Source: Alloyangia pacifica (GTDB lineage Bacteria; Pseudomonadota; Alphaproteobacteria; Rhodobacterales; Rhodobacteraceae). From it: DNA of 64,000 bases. A model generated the notes under the pieces. It worked only from the letters and a program-made list of their open reading frames with translations, was not told the origin of the DNA and made no database searches. The translations under genes and the position numbers were made by a program. The DNA is taken from NCBI RefSeq assembly GCF_900116195.1, contig NZ_FOZW01000017.1, forward strand, positions 46,166 to 110,165, in the 5' to 3' direction. Below are positions 42,049 to 50,152 of the stretch, piece by piece; position 1 is the first letter of the stretch; each line of letters begins with the position of its first letter.

Positions 42049-43371
42049 TTGCGCATCACCACGATTTCCGCGGCGCTTCTGGGGCTGACGGCGCTTGCCG
42101 CCTGCGATCGGCCCGAGGCGGTGCTGCCCGGCGAGCGGATCGGCGCCCGCGAGATTCTCCAGGACGGAGCCGCTGACGCCGCGGTTCCGGCCAACCGGGC
42201 ACAGGCGATCTCGCTCGGCGGCATGTCGAATGGCATTGCGGCCCAGAGCCCGGTCTCGCCCTTTGCCCGCACCGGCCACGCGGCGCTGTCGCTGCCGCTG
42301 CAGCCGGTCTTCGCCACCGACATCGGCGCGGGCGACACCAAGCGCAACCGCCTGAATGTCGATCCGGTCTCGGATGGCAGCCGCATCTTCACGATGGATT
42401 CGGCGCATACGGTCAGCGCGATCAGCACCTCGGGGCAGGTGATCTGGCAAAAGAGCATGGTCGGTCCGCGGGACAGCGCGAGCCAGGCGCAAGGCGGCGG
42501 CCTGGCGGTCGAAGGCGGGCGGCTCTACGTCGCTTCGGGCTTCGGCAAGGTGACGGCGCTCGACGCGGCGACCGGGGCAGAGGCCTGGACGCAACAGCTC
42601 GGCGGCACCGCCACCGGCGCGCCGACGGTGCGCGGCGGGCTGGTCTATCTGACCTCTTCGGACTCCGTCGGCTGGGCGATCGAAACCGCGACGGGCCGTA
42701 TCCGTTGGCGCATCGATTACCCCGAGGACTTCAGCAACGTCGCCGGTGCACCGGCTCCGGCGGTGGATGGCGAGATGGTCGTCTTCGCCTTCGGCTCGGG
42801 CGCGCTGCAGGCGGCGTTCAGGCAGGGCGGTCTGCGGCGCTGGACCGCCGACGTGGCAGGCAGCCGCAACGGCAGCGCGCGGGCGTCGATCACCGACATC
42901 ACCGGCGATCCGCTGATCTCCAACGGCGTGGTCTATGCGGGCAACCATTCGGGCCGGGTGGTGGCGATGTCGCTCTCCGGCGGCGAGCGGCTCTGGACCG
43001 CGCGCATGGGCGCATTGGATGCGGTCTGGCCGGCAGGGGACTCGGTCTTCCTGGTGTCCGATATCAACCAGCTGGTGCGGCTCGACGCCAAAACCGGCGC
43101 GCAGATCTGGGCGGTGGACCTGCCCGGCTACAAGACGGTCAAGAAGCCGCAGAAGAAGCGCGACAGCGCCTACGCGAACCATGGTCCGATCCTCGCGGGC
43201 GGGCGGCTGATCGTTGCGTCCTCGGATGGGCTGATCCGCGCCTTCGACCCGGCCTCGGGCCAGCTGGTCGGCACGACGCGGATCGACGGCGGCGCGACCA
43301 CCCGTCCTATCGTGGTGAATGGCACGCTCTACGTGGTGTCCTCCGAAGGCGTGCTGCACGCCTATCGCTGA
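42049..43371 (+). CDS. bamB: outer-membrane assembly lipoprotein BamB
   Basis: PQQ-type beta-propeller lipoprotein of the BAM complex that helps fold outer-membrane proteins. The start is uncertain: TTG at 42049 has a GGGGG site seven bases upstream and gives an ideal lipoprotein signal, with lipobox LAAC about residue 19; GTG 42016 and ATG 41989 are in-frame alternatives that lengthen the n-region. Propeller repeats can be seen as ISTSGQVIWQ, VTALDAATGAEAW, AIETATGRIRW, VVAMSLSGGERLW and LDAKTGAQIWAV, spaced about 45 residues. The YfgM-like gene immediately upstream supports the call. Confidence 0.9.
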   Translation: MRITTISAALLGLTALAACDRPEAVLPGERIGAREILQDGAADAAVPANRAQAISLGGMSNGIAAQSPVSPFARTGHAALSLPLQPVFATDIGAGDTKRNRLNVDPVSDGSRIFTMDSAHTVSAISTSGQVIWQKSMVGPRDSASQAQGGGLAVEGGRLYVASGFGKVTALDAATGAEAWTQQLGGTATGAPTVRGGLVYLTSSDSVGWAIETATGRIRWRIDYPEDFSNVAGAPAPAVDGEMVVFAFGSGALQAAFRQGGLRRWTADVAGSRNGSARASITDITGDPLISNGVVYAGNHSGRVVAMSLSGGERLWTARMGALDAVWPAGDSVFLVSDINQLVRLDAKTGAQIWAVDLPGYKTVKKPQKKRDSAYANHGPILAGGRLIVASSDGLIRAFDPASGQLVGTTRIDGGATTRPIVVNGTLYVVSSEGVLHAYR

Positions 43372-43393
43372 GGCGGTTCATGGGACCAGAGCA

Positions 43394-43426
43394 ACGGGCG
43401 GCTCCGCAAGGCGGGCCGCCCGTTTT
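43394..43426. terminator. bidirectional terminator after bamB
   Basis: ACGGGCGG (43394-43401) pairs with CCGCCCGT (43416-43423), followed by TTTT. Its end touches the stop codon of the convergent GntR-type gene. Confidence 0.85.
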
Positions 43427-44466
43427 CATGTCCCGTCGCGGGAACCGGCAGTCTGCGGCCCGTTGGTCTGCTCGGCGCAGGGCGGCTGGCGGCGCCTGCA
43501 GCGGTCGAGCAGGGGTGGCAGGATGCTGCGCAGCTCCTGGCTGTCGGGTGTGTGGCGGTATTCGAAGGCGCTCTGTCCGGGGGTAAGCCGCGCCGCCAGA
43601 TAGTCCGCGCCCGTCGCATAGATCAGCACGTCGGCCTCGGCGATCCGCGCGCGGGCCGCCTCGCTTTCGTCGCCGCGCACCACCATGCTGAGCCGGCTCA
43701 CGTGCGGCGCGTAGCGCATCACATTGGCCTTCATCATCGACACGTAGGTTGGGAAATAGGAATAGCCGACCACCGAGGCCTCGGGCGGGATCGCCGCCAG
43801 CGCGACGCGCGTGGCCTCGTTGGGAATGACTGTCAGCCCGAGCACCTCTGCCCGGGGAAACAGGGCGCGAGCCTGTGGCAGCAGCGTGCGGGGCGAGAGC
43901 ACGATGTCGAAGTCCTGCGGCGGCCGCTCGGTGACCTCGTCGATGAGCATGGGCTCGATGCTGTCGCCGGGGGCAAGATGGGGCCGCACGTCGGCAGCAT
44001 AGGCGCGGGTGGCCTCCGCGAAATTGCCCAGCATGAGCACGCGCAGCGGGCGTGCGTTGCGCGGGCGGTCCATGCCGATGCGGGTGGCCAGTTCGGCGCG
44101 GTCGATGCCGCAGTCGCGGGCGAGGGCGATGAGACTGCTGATCGCCCGTTCCAGCGCGTGGAACTTTTCGGGGTCGGCGACCGGGGCGTTGGGGCTGACG
44201 AAGGTACCCGAGCCGACCCGACCCTCGATGTGGCCGGCTCCCTGCAGCGCGGCGTAGACGTTGCTGACGGTCACCGGAGACAGGTTCAGTTGCCGGGCCA
44301 GTGCCCGGACAGAAGGCAGGCGCGCGCCGATCGGCAGCTCGCCGGCGGCAATGCCGAATTCGAGGGCGCCGCGCAATTGCTGCGGCACCGGGACGGTGGA
44401 GTCGAGGTCAATCGCGTCGGCGATCCGCGCAAGTGCCTCATCAAGCTGTGCCTGTCGTGCTGTCAT
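43426..44466 (-). CDS. GntR-type transcriptional regulator
   Basis: 346 residues from ATG 44466; an earlier ATG at 44514 would add 16. The winged helix is at about 25-95: GELPIGARLPSVRALARQLNLSPVTVSNVYAALQGAG then HIEGRVGSGTFV, the GntR pattern. The ~240-residue C-terminal part is not a UTRA, FCD or aminotransferase (MocR) domain that I can identify with certainty; its alternating alpha/beta pattern, for example VLMLGNFAEATRAYAADVRPH, suggests a periplasmic-binding-like or Asp/Glu racemase-type ligand fold. It may control the divergent MFS gene, 253 bp away. Confidence 0.82.
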   Translation of the reverse strand: MTARQAQLDEALARIADAIDLDSTVPVPQQLRGALEFGIAAGELPIGARLPSVRALARQLNLSPVTVSNVYAALQGAGHIEGRVGSGTFVSPNAPVADPEKFHALERAISSLIALARDCGIDRAELATRIGMDRPRNARPLRVLMLGNFAEATRAYAADVRPHLAPGDSIEPMLIDEVTERPPQDFDIVLSPRTLLPQARALFPRAEVLGLTVIPNEATRVALAAIPPEASVVGYSYFPTYVSMMKANVMRYAPHVSRLSMVVRGDESEAARARIAEADVLIYATGADYLAARLTPGQSAFEYRHTPDSQELRSILPPLLDRCRRRQPPCAEQTNGPQTAGSRDGT

Positions 44467-44719
44467 GGCGTGCCATTGCTGGAAAGCGCTGAAAGGGACA
44501 AGACATTGAAGCACGTATATTTCCGTTTGAATACATGTGAAGCTGTGTCAGTTCACTATAGCAAGTCGCGTTCACCCGTTAGACGAGATCCCGGAACAAT
44601 GTTTCTGTTATAGCGCGTGGGGGCAGGCTTGATCGTCACCCGGGGGTGAAAAGGATCGGTCCCAGACCGCAGACCGCCAATGACGCGTGGCTCGGGGAAT
44701 CAAACCGGAGGACTTCGCA

Positions 44720-46060
44720 TTGCTGCCAAGCGCTTCACCGCTGCGTCACCGGGGCTTCCGCCGCCTGTTCGGCGCGCAGGTGCTGTCCCTGATGGGGATC
44801 GGCGTGATGACCGTCTCGCTGTCGCTGAGCGCCTATGAGACGGGCGGGGCAGAGTCGGGCGGGACCATGCTGGGGGGCATTCTCGGGCTGAAGATGATCG
44901 CCTACGTGCTGATCGCGCCGCTGGCCGAGGCGCTGCTGTCGCGGCTGCCGCGCCGCGGGACGCTGGTGACGCTCGACGTGCTGCGGCTTGTCGCTGTGGG
45001 GCTGATGGGTCTCCTCGCCGCGCCCTGGCAGATCGCCGTGCTGGCCTTCGTCTTCTTCGCGCTCTCCTCCGGGTTCACGCCGTTGTTCCAGTCAGTGCTG
45101 CCGGACATGCTGCCCGATGAAGAGCGATATTCCCGCGCGTTGGCGCTCTCACGTCTGGCCTATACGCTCGAATCGATCCTCAGCCCTATCGTCGCCGCCG
45201 TGGCCCTGGTCATGGTCTCCGCAGGGGACCTGTTCTTCCTCGCCTCCGCCTGTTTCGCCGGCTCGGCGCTGCTGCTCGGCCTGACCGGATTTCCCGCCGG
45301 CACCGCGCCGCGCAAGGCAACGTTTCTCCGGCGGCTCGCGAAAGGCACCCGGATCTACGCGCATACGCCGCGGCTGCGCGGGTTGTTCGTGCTGAATTTT
45401 GCGCTGTCTCTGGTGATGGCCTGGGTGATCGTCGACACGGTGGTCTTTGCAGGGGCGCGGCTCGGCGATGCCGAGTATTACTACACCCGGCTCATGACGG
45501 GTTTCGGGGCCGGGGCCGCGCTGGGGGCGCTGCTGGTGCCCCGACTGGTCGCGCGGCTGGATGAGCGGCGTTGCATGGCGGCAGGGGTGCTGGGCTTCGC
45601 GGTGTTGGCGGCGGGGCTGGCGCTGGCGCCGGGGCTGTCGTTGCCGGGGCTGCTGGTGCTCTGGGCAGGGTTCGGCGCGGCCTCCTCGCTGGTGCTGACG
45701 CCGGGCGGGTTGGTGCTGGTGCGTTCGGCGCAGCGCGGCGACCGCCCGGCGGTCTTTGCCGCGCAGTTCTCGCTGAGCCACGCGGGGTGGTTGCTGGCCT
45801 ACCCGCTGGCGGGCTGGCTGGGGTCGGTTCTGGCACCTGAACGGGCGCTCGGGGTACTTGCCCTGGCGGCGGCGGCGGGGGCGCTGCTGGCGCTGCGGGT
45901 CTGGCCGGCGCGGGATCCCCTGGCGCGGCCGCATGTGCATCCCGAACTGCCGGGCGATCATCCCCACCTGCGGGAACACCCGGCAGAGGGCAGGGCGCAT
46001 TGCCACGCGCATGACTTTCGCATCGACGAGCTGCACCCCCGCTGGCCAGCGGCAGGCTGA
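44720..46060 (+). CDS. MFS transporter with His-rich C-terminal tail
   Basis: 446 residues from TTG 44720, chosen because GGAGG lies eight bases upstream; a GTG at 44687 would add 11 residues without a good site. Twelve membrane helices of the MFS fold are expected, the first at about 15-40. The last ~40 residues after the final helix are rich in His, Glu and Asp: HVHPELPGDHPHLREH then AHCHAHDF. A tail like this is known from NreB-type nickel and related metal exporters, so metal efflux is the best guess. It is divergent from a GntR-type regulator rather than a metal sensor, so the substrate stays open. Confidence 0.8.
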   Translation: MLPSASPLRHRGFRRLFGAQVLSLMGIGVMTVSLSLSAYETGGAESGGTMLGGILGLKMIAYVLIAPLAEALLSRLPRRGTLVTLDVLRLVAVGLMGLLAAPWQIAVLAFVFFALSSGFTPLFQSVLPDMLPDEERYSRALALSRLAYTLESILSPIVAAVALVMVSAGDLFFLASACFAGSALLLGLTGFPAGTAPRKATFLRRLAKGTRIYAHTPRLRGLFVLNFALSLVMAWVIVDTVVFAGARLGDAEYYYTRLMTGFGAGAALGALLVPRLVARLDERRCMAAGVLGFAVLAAGLALAPGLSLPGLLVLWAGFGAASSLVLTPGGLVLVRSAQRGDRPAVFAAQFSLSHAGWLLAYPLAGWLGSVLAPERALGVLALAAAAGALLALRVWPARDPLARPHVHPELPGDHPHLREHPAEGRAHCHAHDFRIDELHPRWPAAG

Positions 46061-46171
46061 CCGGAGCCCGGCGGACCAGCCAGCAACGCTTGGCATGGCC
46101 GGAGCTGTCCGCACCCTGAGCCGGGATGCCCCGCGGCGCGGGCAGGCAACGTCAGGGAGGGAGGCAAGGAA

Positions 46172-46197
46172 AAAGGGCGCCCCGGGGGACGCCCTTT
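46172..46197 (-). terminator. terminator after the transaminase gene
   Basis: AAAGGGCG (46172-46179) pairs with CGCCCTTT (46190-46197). On the minus strand a TTTTTCC tail follows, so it ends the transaminase transcript; it may also stop the convergent MFS transcript. Confidence 0.85.
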
Positions 46198-46222
46198 CCG
46201 TGTCATGCCGCGGTGCTCAGGC

Positions 46223-47605
46223 TCAGACCAGCCCTTCGGCCTGCACCCACTCCCAACCACGGTCCAGCGCGCGGCCGAGGCGGGCGAGGATCTGGTCGAT
46301 GTCCTCTTCGGTGACGATCAGCGGCGGGCAGAGTGCCACCGTTTCATAGACGGCGCGCAGGATCAGGCCCTCTTCGGCACAGAACTTCACCACCTGCGGC
46401 GCGACCTTGCCCGCGGGCTCGAAGCTGAGGCGCTTTTCCTTGTCCTTGGCCATCTCGATGCCGCCGATGAGGCCGACGCCACGCACCTCGCCGACCAGCG
46501 GGTGATCGGCGAACTTGCGCAGACCTTCCTGGAACTTGGCTTCAAGGCGCGCGGCGTTGCCCATCAGGTCCTGCTCCTCGATGATCTTGAGGTTCTCGAG
46601 GCCGACGGCGCAGGCAACCGGGTGGCCCGAGCCGGTGAAGCCATGGCCGAAGGTGCCGAGCTTGGCGGTGTGATCGGCGATGGTGTTGTACACCTTGTCG
46701 TTCACGATGATCGCGGCAAGCGGCATGTAGGACGAGGTCAGCTGCTTCGAGGTCACCATGATGTCGGGGGTGAAGCCATACTTCTCGCAGCCGAAGGGGG
46801 TGCCGCAGCGACCGAAGCCGTTGATCACCTCGTCCGAGACCAGCAGGATATCGTACTTGTCGCAGAGCGCGCGGATGCCGGGCCAGTAGCCCTCGGGCGG
46901 GGTCATCACGCCGCCAGCGCCCATCACCGGCTCGCCGATGAAACCGGCGATGGTCTCGGGACCCTCGGCGAGGATGGTGTCCTCGGCCTCTTTCAGCAGG
47001 CGGGCGGTGAACTCTGCCTCGGTCTCGCCGTCCTCGGCCCACTTCCAATAGTGCGGGCAGGTGAGGTGGGTGACCGGGATCGCCGGCAGGTCGAAGTCCT
47101 TGTGGTTCGCCGGCAGGCCGGTGAGCGAGCCCGAGGCGATGGTGATGCCGTGGTAGGCCTTGTTGCGGGCGAGGAACTTCTTCTTCTCGGGACGGCCGAG
47201 GGCGTTGTTGTAGAACCAGACCATCTTGATGACGGTGTCGTTCGCCTCGGAGCCCGAGTTGGTGAAGAACACCCGGTCCATGCCCTCGGGGGTCATCTCG
47301 GCCAGCTTCTCGGCGAGGCGGATCGAGGGCTCATGCGCCTTGTGGGCGAAGGTGTGGTAGTAGGGCAGCTCGGCCATCTGCTTGGCGGCGGCCTCGACGA
47401 GGCGCGGCTGCGAGAAGCCGACGGCCACCGACCACAGGCCCGCGAGGCCCTCGATGTATTCCTTGCCCTCGGAATCGTAGACGTGGACGCCCTCGCCACG
47501 GGTGATGATCATCGGCCCCTGCTCCTCGTGGAGGCGCATGTTCGTGTAGGGGTGCATGCTGTGGGCGATGTCCGAGGCATGCAGCGAGTTGGGGATCTTG
47601 TTCAT
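46223..47605 (-). CDS. class III omega-transaminase (putrescine/beta-alanine--pyruvate type)
   Basis: 460-residue PLP-dependent aminotransferase. FFTNSGSEANDT (113-124), GFIGEPVMGAGGV and LLVSDEVINGFGR, with the cofactor-binding D258, and the Schiff-base lysine K287 in TSKQLTSSY are all visible. The sequence resembles the roseobacter omega-amino acid--pyruvate transaminases. Its operon partner 31 bases upstream is a predicted acetylpolyamine deacetylase, so putrescine or another diamine/polyamine is the likely amino donor, pyruvate the acceptor. Taurine, beta-alanine or GABA remain alternatives. Confidence 0.9.
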   Translation of the reverse strand: MNKIPNSLHASDIAHSMHPYTNMRLHEEQGPMIITRGEGVHVYDSEGKEYIEGLAGLWSVAVGFSQPRLVEAAAKQMAELPYYHTFAHKAHEPSIRLAEKLAEMTPEGMDRVFFTNSGSEANDTVIKMVWFYNNALGRPEKKKFLARNKAYHGITIASGSLTGLPANHKDFDLPAIPVTHLTCPHYWKWAEDGETEAEFTARLLKEAEDTILAEGPETIAGFIGEPVMGAGGVMTPPEGYWPGIRALCDKYDILLVSDEVINGFGRCGTPFGCEKYGFTPDIMVTSKQLTSSYMPLAAIIVNDKVYNTIADHTAKLGTFGHGFTGSGHPVACAVGLENLKIIEEQDLMGNAARLEAKFQEGLRKFADHPLVGEVRGVGLIGGIEMAKDKEKRLSFEPAGKVAPQVVKFCAEEGLILRAVYETVALCPPLIVTEEDIDQILARLGRALDRGWEWVQAEGLV

Positions 47606-47636
47606 CTGTCTCTCCGAAATCCTGTGGTGCGCGCCG

Positions 47637-48674
47637 TCAGGCCGCGCGCGGGTCCTTGCCGAGAAACCCTCCCATGAAGGAGGTCAGCGACGTGGTCAGG
47701 TCGGGCGACAGATAGCCGCCTTCCTGCACGATCACCGTGGGCAGCCCCGCCTCGGCAATCCGGCGGCCCGCTTCGGCGAAACCATCGAAGCTCACCTTCA
47801 TGCCGTCAAGGGGGTCATTCTCATGCGCATCGAGCCCGAGGCTGACTACCAGCGCGCCCGGCGCATAGGCCTTGATGCGCTCGATCCCCTGATCGACGGC
47901 GGCAAGCCAGCCCGGGGTCGTGGTGCTGCGCGGCAGCGGCAGGTTGAGGTTGAAGCCCTTGCCATCGCCGTTGCCCGTTTCATGGGCGTAACCGGTATAG
48001 AACGGGTAGTAGTCGTGGGTTTCGGCGTGGACGGAAACCATCAGCACATCGGCGCGGTCGTAGAAGATCGCCTGCGTGCCGTTGCCATGGTGCACATCGA
48101 TGTCCAGAACCGCCACGTGGTTGTGCGCCCGGCGCAGGTGCTGCGCGGCAATGGCGGTGACGTTCATCAGGCAATGGCCTCCAGCAACGTCATCCGTGGT
48201 GTGGTGTCCCGGCGGGCGGCAGAGCGCATAGGCTGCCCGCTCGCCGGCCATCACCGCCTCGGCGGCGGCCACGGCGCAATCGGCGGCGCGACGGGTGGCA
48301 AGCCAGCTCTTGGGGCCGATCGGGGCCGAGGTGTCGGACATGTGCCAGCCGGCGCGGGCGATGATCGTGTCGGGGTAGGTGGTCACCGGCCCGCGCGGAA
48401 AGACGTTGGGCACCACCTCCGGCCCGGCATTCGGCAGTTTCTGCCACTCCTCCCATCCCGTCTCGAGAAACTGCAGGAATTCCGGCGTGTGCACCGCCTC
48501 GAGCGCGGCGCGGGGTGCCGCGGGCGGGCTCTCGGTGCCGAGGCCGAGCTGCTCCAGTCCTTTGAGCAGCAGCATCGCGCGTTCGGCCCGCTCGGCGTTG
48601 CGCACCACGGTGCCATGGGTGAGGCGGAAGCTGGGGTCATGACCCTCGGTCTCCGGGGCGTAGAAGCATTTCAT
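47637..48674 (-). CDS. histone-deacetylase-family amidohydrolase (acetylpolyamine type)
   Basis: 345 residues of the arginase/deacetylase fold. The active-site RPPGHH is at 153-158 and the zinc ligands appear as D193 and H195 in LDIDVHHGNGT, with D282 in GLDAHENDP. A catalytic tyrosine region with a glycine loop (QEGGYL) is near the C-terminus. Bacterial members act on acetylpolyamines or other small acetamides. First gene of a two-gene operon with an omega-transaminase, which supports a route from N-acetyl-putrescine or related compounds to an amino-aldehyde. Confidence 0.88.
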   Translation of the reverse strand: MKCFYAPETEGHDPSFRLTHGTVVRNAERAERAMLLLKGLEQLGLGTESPPAAPRAALEAVHTPEFLQFLETGWEEWQKLPNAGPEVVPNVFPRGPVTTYPDTIIARAGWHMSDTSAPIGPKSWLATRRAADCAVAAAEAVMAGERAAYALCRPPGHHTTDDVAGGHCLMNVTAIAAQHLRRAHNHVAVLDIDVHHGNGTQAIFYDRADVLMVSVHAETHDYYPFYTGYAHETGNGDGKGFNLNLPLPRSTTTPGWLAAVDQGIERIKAYAPGALVVSLGLDAHENDPLDGMKVSFDGFAEAGRRIAEAGLPTVIVQEGGYLSPDLTTSLTSFMGGFLGKDPRAA

Positions 48675-48857
48675 CGGGCTCGACCTCCGTGCAACAGTGT
48701 TTTTCTGCCCCTTGTGGTAGCGACTGCCCCCTGTCTTGTCGATGCAGGGCTCCGCGACATCCCGCCGGCGCGTGCCGGATGCCTGCCGGGCGAGCAGGGC
48801 GAAGGCTTTGTCCCGCCAGCCCTTTCCTTGTGGCACGCTGCGTTCTAGATTGGGCGC

Positions 48858-49550
48858 ATGAGCCTCGCCGATGTGGTTGCCGAAGAACTCCCGCCGGAGA
48901 TCAATCCGGTCCTGCCGCCGCCCGCCTTCACCGCGGAGCAGGCAGAGCATCTCATTGCCTGCCCGCTGTGCGACACGCTGCACGAGGAGCGCGAGATCGC
49001 CGAGGGCGAGACCGCCCGTTGCGCCCGTTGCCACGAGGTGCTGGAGTCGCCGCGCCGCTCGGCGATGACCCGGATCATCATGCTGGCGCTCTCGGCACTG
49101 GTGCTGATGGTCGCGGCTATGTTCTTTCCCTTCCTCGAACTTTCGGTGGCGGGACGGGTGCAGCGCAGTTCGCTGCTCGATACGATCCTGGCCTTCTCCA
49201 GTGGCATGACCGCGCCGCTGACCATCGCCATGGCCTCGCTGATCGTCATTCTGCCGAGCATCCGCTTCCTGTCGCTGGTCTACGTGCTGGCGCCCATGGC
49301 CTTCGGTCACCGTCCGGCACGCCATGCCGAGTTCTTCTTCCGCCTCGCCGATCACCTGCGCCCCTGGGCCATGGCCGAGGTGTTCATCGTCGGCGTCGCG
49401 GTCGCTCTGGTGAAGGTGGCAGGCCTGGCGCATCTGTCGATCGGCCCGGCCTTCTGGGCCTTCGTCGCACTGGTGCTGGTCACCGTGCTCAAGGACAATT
49501 TCATGTGCAGGGTCACTGTATGGAAGACGCTCGAGTCGCGCCGGTCCTGA
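48858..49550 (+). CDS. pqiA: paraquat-inducible protein A, first half (PqiA-type)
   Basis: 230 residues with an N-terminal zinc-ribbon-like segment (C35-x2-C38 in CPLCDTL and CARC) followed by four membrane helices from about residue 72. It corresponds to one half of E. coli PqiA, which is a single two-part protein. It begins a four-gene operon with a second PqiA half, PqiB and PqiC. The complex is involved in moving lipids between inner and outer membranes. The next gene starts 31 bases before this one ends. Confidence 0.85.
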   Translation: MSLADVVAEELPPEINPVLPPPAFTAEQAEHLIACPLCDTLHEEREIAEGETARCARCHEVLESPRRSAMTRIIMLALSALVLMVAAMFFPFLELSVAGRVQRSSLLDTILAFSSGMTAPLTIAMASLIVILPSIRFLSLVYVLAPMAFGHRPARHAEFFFRLADHLRPWAMAEVFIVGVAVALVKVAGLAHLSIGPAFWAFVALVLVTVLKDNFMCRVTVWKTLESRRS

Positions 49551-50152
49551 CCGCGCGCCGTGCGGGCATGATCGCCTGCACCGAATGCGGCAAGGTCCAC
49601 GTGCCGGGGCTGGAGCGCTGCACGCGCTGCGGCTCGCATCTGTCGAGCCGGGACGTGACCTCGCTGCAGCGGGTCTGGGCCTGGCTGGGGGCGGGGCTGG
49701 TGGTCTACGTGCCGGCAAATGTCTACCCGATGCTGAGAACCACGCTGCTGGGCAAGACCACCGACAGCACCATCTTCGGCGGCGTGGTGGATCTCATGCA
49801 CCATGGCTCCTACGGCATCGCCGGGATCGTCTTCTTTGCCTCGATCATGATCCCCGTCGCCAAGTTCATCGCCATCGCCTACCTGGCGCTGAGCGTGACC
49901 CACCGGGTGAAACTCTCGCCCGGCAAGCGCCAGCATCTCTACGAGGTGGTGGAATTCGTCGGCCGCTGGTCGATGATCGACGTCTTCGTCGTGGCCATCC
50001 TTGCATCTTTGGTGCAACTGGACTTCGCCGCGGCGATCAATCCCGGCATTGCAGCGATAAGTTTCGCGCTTTCTGTTGCATTCACAATGCTTTCGGCACA
50101 GAGCTTCGACCCGAGGCTGATCTGGGATGCGAGTGAGGAACCCGAGCAATGA
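49520..50152 (+). CDS. pqiA: paraquat-inducible protein A, second half
   Basis: 210 residues from ATG 49520, overlapping the previous gene by 31 bases in another frame. It also starts with a zinc-ribbon (CTECGKVHVPGLERCTRCG, about 20-38), then four membrane helices; GAGLVVYVPANVYPML and IMIPVAKFIAIAYLAL are typical PqiA-domain segments. Together with the first half it would rebuild the two-domain PqiA of enterobacteria. The stop codon overlaps the pqiB start (ATGA). Confidence 0.85.
   Translation: MEDARVAPVLTARRAGMIACTECGKVHVPGLERCTRCGSHLSSRDVTSLQRVWAWLGAGLVVYVPANVYPMLRTTLLGKTTDSTIFGGVVDLMHHGSYGIAGIVFFASIMIPVAKFIAIAYLALSVTHRVKLSPGKRQHLYEVVEFVGRWSMIDVFVVAILASLVQLDFAAAINPGIAAISFALSVAFTMLSAQSFDPRLIWDASEEPEQ

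Noticed and set aside
41160..42458. 432-codon minus-strand frame opposite the YfgM-like and bamB genes
   Set aside because: Antisense shadow; the plus-strand products have a clear signal, lipobox and propeller repeats.
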